Of a DNA stretch of 53,538 bases, positions 34,335 to 42,551 are shown piece by piece. The translations under genes and the position numbers were made by a program. Each line of letters begins with the position of its first letter. The stretch's first letter is position 1. Under the pieces are notes generated by a model. It made no database searches. It saw only the letters and a program-made list of their open reading frames with translations, and was not told the origin of the DNA. This stretch comes from Pseudomonas alkylphenolica (lineage in GTDB: Bacteria > Pseudomonadota > Gammaproteobacteria > Pseudomonadales > Pseudomonadaceae). The stretch spans positions 1-53,538 of the forward strand of contig NZ_QJRG01000050.1 of the NCBI RefSeq assembly GCF_004025535.1, in the 5' to 3' direction.

Positions 34335-34655
34335 TCCGGCCTCCATACAGGGGTGAACAGCAAGGTGAACGGATCGGGTGCGTTACAGCGGCTTGCCCCG
34401 TTGAGCGAACGTCCTAACCATAGCACCGCAAACGCCATTGTCCGGCCGCTGACATGACAGTTTTTCGCTTCTTTGAAACAGGTCTCGGTCGCACTTGCCG
34501 CGGGCGCGGGCACAGCCGGACACGGCAAACGTTTGCCCGGACCGATAGCCGACAGGTCGCCTGGTGGTTCTGCTAGTTTTACCGGTAGTCGGCTGGGAAG
34601 CCTGCCGTGGGGGTTTCTGACCAACGGCGCCCAGGCATCGTCAAGGAGACCTGCC
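34335..34655. other. 321-bp divergent gap with PurR-like palindrome
   Basis: Intergenic region between the DUF1652 gene and aruH. It contains the palindrome at 34524-34537, reported separately, and probably both promoters. No gene seen. Confidence 0.6.
34524..34537. promoter_or_regulatory. LacI/PurR-family type operator
   Basis: GGCAAACGTTTGCC is a perfect 14-bp palindrome with central CG, the form bound by LacI-family regulators (the E. coli PurR box core is GCAAACGTTTGC). It lies about 120 bp upstream of aruH. No LacI-type gene is in the window. Confidence 0.55.
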
Positions 34656-35912
34656 ATGCGTTATTCAGCGCTCACCCAACGGATCGCCGGTGACGGCGCT
34701 ACGGCCTGGAACATTCACTACCGGGCGCTCGAGTTGCAGCGCCAGGGGCGGGAGGTCTTCCTGCTGTCGATGGGCGATCCGGATTTCGATACGCCCGCGC
34801 CGGTGGTCCAGGCTGCTGTCGACAGCCTGCAGGCCGGTAATACCCATTACTCCGATGTTCGCGGCAGCCTGGGCCTGCGGCAGGCCATTGCCCGTTATCA
34901 CATTCGTCGTGGCGGTCTGCGCGTGGGCCCGCACCAGGTGGTGGTGCTGGCCGGCGCGCAATGTGCGCTGTATGGCGTGGCTCAGTGCCTGTTCGATCCA
35001 GGTGACGAAGTGATCGTCGCCGAGCCGATGTATGTCACTTACGGGGCGGTGCTGGGGGCCTGTGCGGCGACGGTGGTGCCAGTACCGGTGTGCCCCGAAC
35101 AGGGGTTTCGGGTCGACCCGGCGGACATCGCCGCGCGGGTCACGCCACGCACCCGCGCGCTCTTGCTCAACAGCCCCAACAACCCTTCCGGCACCAGTGT
35201 GTCCAGGGCCAGCTGGGAGCAGCTGGTGCGGCTCTGCATCGAGCACGACCTGTGGCTGATTTCCGATGAGGTCTATAGCGAACTGCTGTACGACGGCGAG
35301 CACGTCAGCCCGGCCAGCCTGCCGGGCATGGCTGAACGTTGCGCGACCATCAACAGCCTGTCGAAGTCGCACGCGATGCCGGGCTGGCGGGTAGGGTGGG
35401 TGCTCGGCCCGGCTGCGTTGTGTGAGCACCTGAGCAACCTGGCGCTGTGCATGCTCTATGGTCTGCCCGACTTCATCCTCGATGCGGCGCAGGCTGCCCT
35501 GGAGCAGGACCTGCCCCAGGTGCGACAGATGCGCGATACCTACCGCCAGCGTCGCGACCGGGTCTGCGCAACCCTGGCCGAGTGCCCGGGCATCCGTGTG
35601 CACAGGCCTGATGGCGGCATGTTTGTGATGATCGATATCCGCGCCACCGGCCTGGGGGCGCAAGCCTTTGCCGAACGCCTGCTGGAGCAGCATGGGGTGG
35701 CAGTGCTGGCCGGCGACGCCTTCGGGCCCAGCGCAGCGGGGCACATACGTCTTGGCCTGGTGCTGGACAGCGAGCGCCTGGAACAGGCGTGTCGGCGTAT
35801 TGCCAGATGCGCGGCGCAGGTGCTGGAGGAACGGTCTTCAGTTGATCAACGCGGCCGCCATGTTGATGGTAAAACCGAGGATCGCCGTGTTGAAGACAAA
35901 CCCTACCAGTGA
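34656..35912 (+). CDS. aruH: Arginine:pyruvate transaminase
   Basis: A 418-residue fold-type I PLP aminotransferase, closely similar to recalled AruH of P. aeruginosa (MRYSALTQRIAGDGATAWNI, SDEVYSELLYDGEHVSPASLPGMA). PLP lysine is in NSLSKSHAMPGWRVG. AruH converts L-arginine and pyruvate to 2-ketoarginine and alanine, first step of the transaminase pathway of arginine use; the usual partner aruI (decarboxylase) is not beside it. AAGGAG (34643-34648) fixes ATG 34656. The last 25 codons are a charged tail that overlaps the convergent DUF1345 gene by 75 bp. Confidence 0.88.
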   Translation: MRYSALTQRIAGDGATAWNIHYRALELQRQGREVFLLSMGDPDFDTPAPVVQAAVDSLQAGNTHYSDVRGSLGLRQAIARYHIRRGGLRVGPHQVVVLAGAQCALYGVAQCLFDPGDEVIVAEPMYVTYGAVLGACAATVVPVPVCPEQGFRVDPADIAARVTPRTRALLLNSPNNPSGTSVSRASWEQLVRLCIEHDLWLISDEVYSELLYDGEHVSPASLPGMAERCATINSLSKSHAMPGWRVGWVLGPAALCEHLSNLALCMLYGLPDFILDAAQAALEQDLPQVRQMRDTYRQRRDRVCATLAECPGIRVHRPDGGMFVMIDIRATGLGAQAFAERLLEQHGVAVLAGDAFGPSAAGHIRLGLVLDSERLEQACRRIARCAAQVLEERSSVDQRGRHVDGKTEDRRVEDKPYQ

Positions 35913-36485
35913 GTGGGCGAGTACCACCCGGCGCATCGGCCGCCCGCCGACGCCAACATCCGAGGTTTGCACGGCCACGCTCAAGGTGTAGGAGAAGTAG
36001 TGGAAGTCCCAGTAATCGGGATGGCGCTCACCGTCGGGAAAGCGCAGCACCGGGGTGTGCGCCTGGGCGGTATAGAACAGGTGGGCGTAGTGCAGGCTGA
36101 AAATTGCCCCGATCAGCAGCCAGGATCCGGCAACGGTAAGCCCGGTAAAGGCGTATTGCAGCGCCGTCGGCCCGCCCGCCAGCTTGCCGCCTGCGGCCAG
36201 TTGCAGGGTGACTGCTGCGAGGCTGGCGATGGCAGCGATGCTGACCGTGAACAGTACCAGGCCGGCATTTTCATCCTCGATACTGGCCACTTTGCGCACT
36301 TTTTCCGGGCCTGCGCGCAGGGTCAGCCACAGGATCAGCAGCAAATATAGCCAGACGCCGGTGTTCCAGCCTATCAGTACATGCTCGACCCAGTCGTGCG
36401 CGGGGACCAGCCAGCCGCAGAGCAGGCCGACCAGTGCGGCGATACTCAGGCGCGGGTGGCTGCGGGTCAGTCGATGAAAAGCCAT
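35838..36485 (-). CDS. DUF1345 membrane protein
   Basis: A 215-residue inner-membrane protein of the DUF1345 family with about five hydrophobic segments and the conserved HYAHLFYTAQAH and DYWDFHYFSYTLSVAVQTSDV blocks. Function unknown. Its 3' end overlaps that of aruH on the opposite strand by 75 bp. Confidence 0.87.
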   Translation of the reverse strand: MAFHRLTRSHPRLSIAALVGLLCGWLVPAHDWVEHVLIGWNTGVWLYLLLILWLTLRAGPEKVRKVASIEDENAGLVLFTVSIAAIASLAAVTLQLAAGGKLAGGPTALQYAFTGLTVAGSWLLIGAIFSLHYAHLFYTAQAHTPVLRFPDGERHPDYWDFHYFSYTLSVAVQTSDVGVGGRPMRRVVLAHSLVGFVFNTAILGFTINMAAALIN

Positions 36486-36543
36486 GGAACCTCAGGGGCA
36501 GGGGCACTCCGGCAACTGTAGCCCATTGCTCCGCGAGCGGGCT

Positions 36544-37710
36544 TCAACCTGGCTGCCCATCCACCCGCGCACGCCACAGGATCGGCGCGTAGTGCCACAG
36601 GAACACGGCGAACGCCAACACCCAGCACAGCGCCGAAAGGCTCAAACCCCAGTGACTGAACGGCACCAGGCCAATACGCAACACTGCCGCCAGCTGCACC
36701 AGCACAAATGCCGCAACGATGCTGGCGGGCACCTGCAGGGGGCGCCCCGTATGGCCGAGGCTGACCCGCGCCATCATCGCCACGATCATCGCACTCATGG
36801 CCCCGACACTCAGGGCGTGGCTGGCCAGGCTTGGGTTGAGCGGCACACCGAGGTGCCAGGCGGCCATGCCCAGGCTTGCCAGCAACAACCACAGGTAAGC
36901 CAGGTGCAGCGACCAGAGCAGAGGTACGCTGGCTATCCGGGGGGTAAACCAGCGCCACAGGCGCACCCCGTGCAGCGTGGTTAGCAGCACGAAGACTGCG
37001 GCCATTACCCGGCTGGGCGAATCGCTCAAGCCGATGGCCGTGAGCAGGGCGACGGCCAGGCTGCTGAGCAGCGTCAGGCGTTCGAGCCACGGTCTGGCTG
37101 GCGGTTGCGCAGCGAGGCCGAGGCCACGTTGGGTAAAGAATGGAATCACGCGCCCACCGATCACCGTCAGGAAAGCGCCCATCAACCACAAACCGGCCAG
37201 CGTGCCGCGGCGCTGTAATAGCTCATCGCCTTGCAGCAGGCCGGCGAGTGTCAGCCATTGGCAGGCGCCGAGCAGCAGGGTCATGACAATGATCGGGTAG
37301 TTGTTTTTCAAGCGGCGGGCAATGATCGGTTTTGCTAGCGTAATGGCCACCAACGGCATGAAGGCGGCCTGCAGCGGCGCCAGGGCGGGCAGGGGCAGGG
37401 CGCTGAACCAGGCCAGGCGGCCGAGCAACCAGATCACTACCAGTGCTAGCAACGGCCAACCCTTGATGCCGGGCATGCCGCTCCAGTTCTGTACTGCCGT
37501 CAGCAGGAAGCCGGCAATGATCGCCGCGCCGAAGCCGTACAGCATTTCATGCCGGTGCCAGGCCAGCATGCCGCCAGTGGGTTGCAGGTGCACGGCGCCC
37601 TGAAGCCACAAGGCCCAGAGCAAAATTGCCAGCAGGGCGAAAGCCGCACCGGCGAGGAAAAAGGGACGAAAGCCCAGGCGCCAGACAGGCAGTTGCTCAA
37701 GCCGGGACAT
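36544..37710 (-). CDS. nnrS: NnrS family haem/copper membrane protein
   Basis: A 388-residue polytopic protein with about 12 hydrophobic segments. Typical NnrS features are the N-terminal WRLGFRPFFLAGA, the WHRHEMLYGFGAAIIAGFLLTAVQNW block with probable haem-ligand histidines, and GGRVIPFFTQRGL. NnrS protects against nitric oxide and iron-NO complexes. AAGGAAA precedes ATG 37710. No denitrification gene is adjacent, so a role in NO defence is more likely than respiration here. Confidence 0.92.
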   Translation of the reverse strand: MSRLEQLPVWRLGFRPFFLAGAAFALLAILLWALWLQGAVHLQPTGGMLAWHRHEMLYGFGAAIIAGFLLTAVQNWSGMPGIKGWPLLALVVIWLLGRLAWFSALPLPALAPLQAAFMPLVAITLAKPIIARRLKNNYPIIVMTLLLGACQWLTLAGLLQGDELLQRRGTLAGLWLMGAFLTVIGGRVIPFFTQRGLGLAAQPPARPWLERLTLLSSLAVALLTAIGLSDSPSRVMAAVFVLLTTLHGVRLWRWFTPRIASVPLLWSLHLAYLWLLLASLGMAAWHLGVPLNPSLASHALSVGAMSAMIVAMMARVSLGHTGRPLQVPASIVAAFVLVQLAAVLRIGLVPFSHWGLSLSALCWVLAFAVFLWHYAPILWRARVDGQPG

Positions 37711-37851
37711 AGGCGTTTTCCTTGCGTTGTGCGCGATTGAACGAGGTGGCCATGATATTGCCCTCAATCGATTCCAATGGGACTGATGAGGTACCATCAC
37801 GAACCATGCCAGGTACAAATGGCTTGCCAATCAAGGCCATGGTCATGGTGC

Positions 37852-37911
37852 AGGTCATTTTGACCTGTAACGATTCGAGTCATAATGACGCATATAAGGT
37901 CATTTTGACCT
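37852..37911. promoter_or_regulatory. Three palindromes upstream of the recombinase gene
   Basis: AGGTCATTTTGACCT occurs identically at 37852-37866 and 37897-37911, each a perfect palindrome (AGGTCA, three bases, TGACCT). A shorter relative, GTCATAATGAC, lies between them at 37879-37889. Centres are 25 and 20 bp apart. They lie just before the preferred start of the recombinase gene and could be operators or recombination sites; if translation starts at one of the upstream ATGs (37839-37845) they are within the coding region. Confidence 0.7.
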
Positions 37912-37937
37912 CTGTCCAGCTTTACAGGATTACCGCT

Positions 37938-38852
37938 TTGCCCGATTCACTGCATAACCCCCTGCTGCAATACCTCGCCCGCCTGGCGCCTTCCAGTCAG
38001 CTGACCATGAAGTACATCCTCCAGGACGCCGCCGACCGCTTGGGCTTTGAGGATTGCGACATCAGCGATGTGCCCTGGCACCAGCTTGACCCTGGTCATG
38101 TTACCGCGCTGGTGGCGGCGTTGCGGGCCGATGGCTACGCACCGAATACCTCGTCGTTGTATGTAAACGCCGTGCGTGGGGTGATGAACGAGGCCTGGCG
38201 CCTGGGCTTGATCGATCAGGAGCAGCTGCTGCGTATCCGAACGGTGAAACCTGCGCAAGGCTCGCGCCTGCCCAGCGGGCGCAACCTCAAGCGCAGTCTG
38301 ATCCGTGAACTGATGGAGGCCTGCGCCGCCGACCCGCGGCCACAGGGCCTGCGCGATGCGGCGGTGATTGCCTTGCTGTATGGCACCGGCATGCGCAAAT
38401 CCGAGTCGGTCAACCTCGACCTGGCCCAGGTCGACTTCAACGAGCGCAGCCTGCAGGTGCTGGGCAAGGGCAACAAGCAACTGATCAAATACGCGCCGAC
38501 CTGGGCGTTTGAAAAGCTCAATGCCTGGCTCGCCTTCCGCCGTGAAAACCTGCCCGAAGGCCAGGCCGACGATGACTTCCTGTTCAACCGTATTCGACGC
38601 GGCAGCCACATCACCCGTGAGCGCATCACCAAGCATGCGATCTACTACATCGCCCGTCAGCGTGGCACCCAGGTCGGAGTGAAAATCATGCCCCACGATT
38701 TCCGCCGTTCGTTCATTACCCGGGTGATTGAAGAGCACGATCTGTCGATCGCCCAGAAGCTGGCGCATCACACCAACATCCAGACCACCGCCAACTACGA
38801 CATGCGTGACGACAACGAGCGGCGCCGGGCAGTGGATCGTTACGATTACTAG
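37938..38852 (+). CDS. XerC-like tyrosine recombinase/integrase
   Basis: About 304 residues. An N-terminal SAM-like core-binding domain (residues about 1-115) precedes the catalytic domain, in which all residues can be seen: Arg in GTGMRKSES, Lys in LGKGNKQ, HxxR in MPHDFRRSF, the second His in LAHHTNIQ and the Tyr nucleophile in TANYDMR. The start is uncertain: TTG 37938 gives XerC-like length, while upstream ATGs (37839, 37845) would add about 31-33 residues including the palindromic region. No phage genes flank it. It may act on the nearby palindromes or on the direct repeats at 38969 and 39680. Confidence 0.85.
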   Translation: MPDSLHNPLLQYLARLAPSSQLTMKYILQDAADRLGFEDCDISDVPWHQLDPGHVTALVAALRADGYAPNTSSLYVNAVRGVMNEAWRLGLIDQEQLLRIRTVKPAQGSRLPSGRNLKRSLIRELMEACAADPRPQGLRDAAVIALLYGTGMRKSESVNLDLAQVDFNERSLQVLGKGNKQLIKYAPTWAFEKLNAWLAFRRENLPEGQADDDFLFNRIRRGSHITRERITKHAIYYIARQRGTQVGVKIMPHDFRRSFITRVIEEHDLSIAQKLAHHTNIQTTANYDMRDDNERRRAVDRYDY

Positions 38853-38903
38853 AGGGTGTGCCGGCAATTATTGAGCGCTGCGGGAGAGGTGCGTCTGTAA
38901 CGC

Positions 38904-38962
38904 GCAAGAACCAGGGAAATACCCTGGTTCTTGCTGCGATTGACGGCTGAAAAGTCAGCCGT
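38904..38962. terminator. Two consecutive hairpins after the recombinase gene
   Basis: GCAAGAACCAGGG (38904-38916) pairs perfectly with CCCTGGTTCTTGC (38922-38934); then ACGGCTGA (38943-38950) pairs with TCAGCCGT (38955-38962). Neither has a T-run. They lie between convergent genes and may form a bidirectional stop. Confidence 0.55.
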
Positions 38963-38968
38963 GCGGCA

Positions 38969-38998
38969 TCAAAATGCTGCTAATTGCAGGGTCAAGGC
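38969..38998. repeat. Direct repeat, copy 1 (30 bp)
   Basis: Contains GCTGCTAATTG. It matches copy 2 at 39680-39709 in 27 of 30 positions and overlaps the stop codon of the low-GC gene. Confidence 0.7.
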
Positions 38999-39525
38999 TT
39001 AGGTGTTTTCTTTACGTCGACGAAGGTTTTTAGCAGAATGTTTAGGGCGCCTCCAGGCCTTGAAGTCTGAACTTCTTCATGTTTAATGATTGTTGATACG
39101 ATTTGGGATTTGACGGTGGTTGTGTAGATTTTATCGCCTTTTTCAAGCATGCGTTGAATGGCCTGAACATCAGGGATGGGGAAGTCCAATGCACGATCTG
39201 CTTCATCCACGATTGCATAGTTCAATGTTGCCGATACATGAAGATTGTTGACGGTTGGTGCCTTGGAAGGCTTTTCATCAACATTGCAGGGTTGATCTAA
39301 TTGTTTGACGCCCATGTCAAACAGGTATCGTTCCAGATTGGAACCCCAACGGTAAAGCACTTCCTTGTTGATTACTTCTAAATCGTGTGTTGCTCCGCTT
39401 TCATTTTTTTTGATGACGTCGCCTATTTTGTATTTGGTGAACAATGCATATGGGTTTTTGACGGGTATCGCGGTAGAAGTTGGATGAATAGTTACACGGA
39501 ATTCAAGAGGGAAGTCTTTAGTCAT
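38992..39525 (-). CDS. Hypothetical protein, low GC, between direct repeats
   Basis: A 177-residue protein I do not recognise. ATG 39525 has AGGTG about seven bases upstream and is preferred to the upstream in-frame start at 39576. It is basic near its ends, with no signal peptide or membrane helix; it contains HVSATLNYAIVDEADRALDF and a threonine/serine-rich C-terminal third. GC is much lower than in neighbouring core genes. It is bracketed by a 30-bp imperfect direct repeat and lies next to a tyrosine recombinase, so it may be a small mobile cargo gene. Confidence 0.6.
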   Translation of the reverse strand: MTKDFPLEFRVTIHPTSTAIPVKNPYALFTKYKIGDVIKKNESGATHDLEVINKEVLYRWGSNLERYLFDMGVKQLDQPCNVDEKPSKAPTVNNLHVSATLNYAIVDEADRALDFPIPDVQAIQRMLEKGDKIYTTTVKSQIVSTIIKHEEVQTSRPGGALNILLKTFVDVKKTPKP

Positions 39526-39833
39526 TTTTTTGCACCTATTGGGATTGGATTGCAGTTCGATTTTGCGCCTGGGCACTCTGGCTCGCTACAATCAAATTAA
39601 CCAGTTGACATTTCGTTGTTCCCCTATTTTGGCAAATTTCGATTACTCCCTCTGCCACTGCTCTAAAATAACGCTCACGTCAAAACGCTGCTAATTGAAG
39701 GGTCGAGGCAACGTGCCTCGGAGTTGCCTAGCATTTTAGTCAGTATACGAATAGTGGTATGTATTTTAGATTCGCGTGGCGGTCTACAAACTCTATTCGG
39801 ATTCAATTAAACCCATCGGTACGTGAGGGTAAT
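39526..39833. other. 308-bp divergent gap with repeat copy 2 and a hairpin
   Basis: Holds the second direct-repeat copy (39680-39709), which runs into a perfect hairpin CGAGGCA / TGCCTCG (39704-39710 and 39714-39720), and presumably the promoters of the two flanking divergent genes. AT-rich throughout; no gene seen. Confidence 0.55.
39680..39709. repeat. Direct repeat, copy 2 (30 bp)
   Basis: Same orientation as copy 1, contains GCTGCTAATTG; three mismatches of 30. The distance between copies is 711 bp. Confidence 0.7.
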
Positions 39834-40337
39834 ATGAAATCGCTACTGGCAATATTTAGTGTGTGTTTGATTTCTGCAGGTGTTTCCGCCAACCAACCTG
39901 CGCCTGATAACGAAGGAATTTTCAACAAGCGTATGGTCCGCATCAGTAATGATGCCAGCAACGTCAGAAATGATGTTCCACTACCAAACGCAGGAAAGCC
40001 GTTCTACTGGAAAATTGAAAAGCTCGGAGAAGGCCCGCATCGGGTGACGGGTGGTGGGTCTTGCTACGAATTTGAAGGCACGGTAGTGATCAATACGTCT
40101 ACCAGGCGCCTGAGTGATATGAAACTGGCCTTCAAGCGAGACTTTAGCTGTGCCTTTGTGAAAGACCTCATGATTGAGGATGATACGTCTGCGCTGCTGG
40201 GGTTCATGAATAGTTATGAAGTTAGGTCCGGTAAGGTTTTTCTGAAACAGAAATCGGGAAAGACTAATTTAAAGTTCATGTTTGAGGAGGAAGACAAGTG
40301 TCCACTTGCTAGCATGAAGACATTCAAGAACTACTAA
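39834..40337 (+). CDS. Secreted/periplasmic hypothetical protein
   Basis: A 167-residue protein with a clear signal peptide (MKSLLAIFSVCLISAGVSA, cut before NQ). The mature part has four cysteines able to form disulphides (CYEF, FSCAF, KCPL region) and a strand-rich pattern (YEFEGTVVINTSTRRLSDMKLAF). TGAGGG (39824-39829) precedes ATG 39834. Family not recognised. Composition is lower in GC than the core genes, like the preceding gene. Confidence 0.65.
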   Translation: MKSLLAIFSVCLISAGVSANQPAPDNEGIFNKRMVRISNDASNVRNDVPLPNAGKPFYWKIEKLGEGPHRVTGGGSCYEFEGTVVINTSTRRLSDMKLAFKRDFSCAFVKDLMIEDDTSALLGFMNSYEVRSGKVFLKQKSGKTNLKFMFEEEDKCPLASMKTFKNY

Positions 40338-40425
40338 GTGCTCGTCGAAATTCCATCTCGAAGGCACGACCATCAGGGACCGTGCGATAGTGCAGTCATG
40401 CTCAGCAAACGTTAGACTGCCGGGC

Positions 40426-41247
40426 ATGACTCAAACCTCCCCAGACACCCCGGTCAACCTGTCTTTCAACGCTCTGCAGCGCTGGCATGCGGCATTGCAG
40501 ACAGCCTGCGCGCATATTGAAGCGCCTGATGCCCTCGCGCACCTGGCCGCGGCCATCAGCGAGCTGGGGGCAGTCGAGTCGATGATGATCAGTCTGGAGT
40601 GCCGGGGGCAGGCGCCACAACTGTTGTATCAGCAAGGCATCCCCGAGCAGCACCGCGATGCCGTGCTCAACCGCTACTTTGCAGCCGGCTACCTGCTCGA
40701 CCCGTTCTGCCTGGCGGTGGAAAACGGCCTGGCGCAAGGGTTTTACCACCTCGAAGACATCGCGCCAGACAACTTCTTCGACAGTGACTACTACAAAACC
40801 TATTACCTGGGCACCGGCTGCAGCGAAGACAGCTACTTCATTGCTGATATCGGCGATGCCCGGAAACTCTCGCTAAGCCTGTTCCAGGGCTGCAGCGGCA
40901 CGCGACTGAGCGCCGAGCAAGTCAATCTGCTGCGGGCGGTCGAGCCGATGGTTCGCGACCTGCTGGCCCGCTACGCCCGCTACGGGCTTGCGCCTGTCAG
41001 CACCGAGGCCGGGCTCAACAGCATCCAGGCCGCCTTCGAAAGCTTCGGCAGCCAGGTGCTGACGGACCGCGAACGCGAGGTGGCGCACATGATCCTGCGC
41101 GGGCACTCGGTCAAATCTACGGCCGCCGAGCTGAGGATTTCACCTGAAACTGTGCGCATGCACCGCAAGAACCTTTACCTCAAGCTTGATATCAACTCCC
41201 AGTCCGAACTGTTTGCCCGCTTCATCGACTGGCTACGCCAGGGCTGA
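40426..41247 (+). CDS. LuxR-type transcriptional regulator
   Basis: About 273 residues. The C-terminal LuxR helix-turn-helix is clear (LTDREREVAHMILRGHSVKSTAAELRISPETVRMHRKNLYLKLDI). The N-terminal about 200 residues are not an obvious autoinducer or receiver domain; they contain VENGLAQGFYHLEDIAPDNFF and resemble sensor regions of Pseudomonas solo LuxR proteins. Start uncertain: GTG 40390 is in frame, ATG 40426 preferred, neither with a strong ribosome-binding site. Target genes unknown. Confidence 0.87.
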   Translation: MTQTSPDTPVNLSFNALQRWHAALQTACAHIEAPDALAHLAAAISELGAVESMMISLECRGQAPQLLYQQGIPEQHRDAVLNRYFAAGYLLDPFCLAVENGLAQGFYHLEDIAPDNFFDSDYYKTYYLGTGCSEDSYFIADIGDARKLSLSLFQGCSGTRLSAEQVNLLRAVEPMVRDLLARYARYGLAPVSTEAGLNSIQAAFESFGSQVLTDREREVAHMILRGHSVKSTAAELRISPETVRMHRKNLYLKLDINSQSELFARFIDWLRQG

Positions 41248-41264
41248 GCCGCGTGTCAGCCTCG

Positions 41265-41289
41265 CCGCCCGCCGTTGCAGGACGGGCGG
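41265..41289 (+). terminator. GC-rich hairpin after the LuxR gene
   Basis: CCGCCCG (41265-41271) pairs with CGGGCGG (41283-41289); only an AT-rich tail (ATAATA) follows, so termination may be weak. Confidence 0.45.
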
Positions 41290-41323
41290 ATAATAGGGGC
41301 TGGATCCATGCTGGAGACAAACC

Positions 41324-41782
41324 ATGAACAGCTACCTGAAACGTGTTCTGCATGGTCTCGCCCTGGTGATGGCCATGTTAAGTGCGGTGCCGCTGTGGGC
41401 GGCACAACCACTGACTGAAGAAGAGCCTGTCGACATGTCCGCGGTGAAACTGCAATCCGGTGAGCAGAACGGAATCAGTTACCTGCAAGGCGGGATCGGC
41501 ATCGACGAGTCGCGGGCCATGCAGCAGACCCGTGGCTACAACCTGCACATCACCTTGTCATCAGGTACGGACAATAAGTACCAGAGCGGTGCCGAGGTGC
41601 GTGTCGAGTCTGCCACCGGCCAGCCTGTGCTGACCCTGCAAGACGTTGGCCCGATGCTTTATGCCAAATTGCCCAACGGCCATTACCAGGTTCTGGCCAA
41701 CCTCAACGGTGAGCAACAACGTCAAAAGGTAGTGATCGACGGCACCCAGCCGGTCGAGGTCAACCTGCATTGGCGTGAATAG
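41324..41782 (+). CDS. Small exported protein, carboxypeptidase-regulatory-like fold
   Basis: A 152-residue protein with a signal peptide (about residues 1-26, ending AVPLWA). The mature part is strand-rich and contains GAEVRVESATGQPVLTLQDVGPMLYAKLPNGHYQV, a pattern like carboxypeptidase regulatory or prealbumin-like domains. Function unknown. Its stop overlaps the possible GTG start of the PhyH gene, so the two are probably cotranscribed. Confidence 0.7.
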   Translation: MNSYLKRVLHGLALVMAMLSAVPLWAAQPLTEEEPVDMSAVKLQSGEQNGISYLQGGIGIDESRAMQQTRGYNLHITLSSGTDNKYQSGAEVRVESATGQPVLTLQDVGPMLYAKLPNGHYQVLANLNGEQQRQKVVIDGTQPVEVNLHWRE

Positions 41783-41789
41783 GCCGGTC

Positions 41790-42548
41790 ATGGAAGCACA
41801 TGCATTACTGAGCCTGGGCTTGAGTGCCTTGCACCGGGACGGCTTTCTGCTGTTGCCCGGCGTGCTCGAGCCCGGGCAGGTCGAGCAACTGAAGGCAGCG
41901 ATCAGCGCCCTCACGCCCCAGCACTGGGACTACAACGGGCTCTTGGAGCACTACAAGTGCGTGTTCAATCGCGACCCCTTGTGGCTGGCGTATCTGGACC
42001 TTCCCGGGGTCATCGAGCTGGCTGAAGCGGCGCTGGGTGAAGACTGTCACATCATCGGCCAGACCGCCTGGCGTAGTCACCCTGGCTACCAGGGCATGGC
42101 CTTGCACCTGGATTACCTGGCCATGGAGCTTCCTGAGGCCTGGTTGGCCGATGCTGACTTCGAGCTGCCAATGCAGATCTGCACGGTGCAGTTTTACCTG
42201 GACGATATCGACAGTGAGTTGTGCCCGACCCAGGTGCTGCCCGGCAGCCACCGGGCAGGGCGCCGGCCGGTGGCGGGCGAGCAGCAATGGCAGGGGCAGG
42301 CCACGCAGAGCATTCTCTGCCGGGCGGGAGATGCCTTGATGTTTCGCAGTGAACTCTGGCACGGCGGCAGCGACAACCGCAGCGTCGACCGCACCCGTTC
42401 AATGCTGCAGGTGCACTACGGCCGGCGCATGATCGCGCAGAAGTTCTCGCCATACCTGCACTGGCAATTCAATCCCGCCGTGCTTGCCGCCGCCACCCCG
42501 CGGCAGCGCCGCCTGCTCGGCGAGCATGCGGAAGCGGAATACGACTGA
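41790..42548 (+). CDS. Phytanoyl-CoA dioxygenase (PhyH) family protein
   Basis: A 252-residue Fe(II)/2-oxoglutarate oxygenase-like protein. The PhyH pattern starts with LHRDGFLLLPGVLEPGQVEQL; the probable metal triad is His and Asp in ALHLDYLAM (H-x-D) and the distal His in SELWHGGSDNRS; Arg in TRSMLQVHYGRR probably binds 2-oxoglutarate. Substrate unknown. ATG 41790 is chosen; GTG 41775 overlapping the preceding gene is possible. Confidence 0.82.
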   Translation: MEAHALLSLGLSALHRDGFLLLPGVLEPGQVEQLKAAISALTPQHWDYNGLLEHYKCVFNRDPLWLAYLDLPGVIELAEAALGEDCHIIGQTAWRSHPGYQGMALHLDYLAMELPEAWLADADFELPMQICTVQFYLDDIDSELCPTQVLPGSHRAGRRPVAGEQQWQGQATQSILCRAGDALMFRSELWHGGSDNRSVDRTRSMLQVHYGRRMIAQKFSPYLHWQFNPAVLAAATPRQRRLLGEHAEAEYD

Positions 42549-42551
42549 GCG

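Noticed and set aside
37852..37911. Match of AGGTCA-N3-TGACCT to the eukaryotic oestrogen response element
   Set aside because: Coincidence of a palindromic hexamer; no meaning in a bacterium. Kept only as a bacterial operator or recombination-site candidate.
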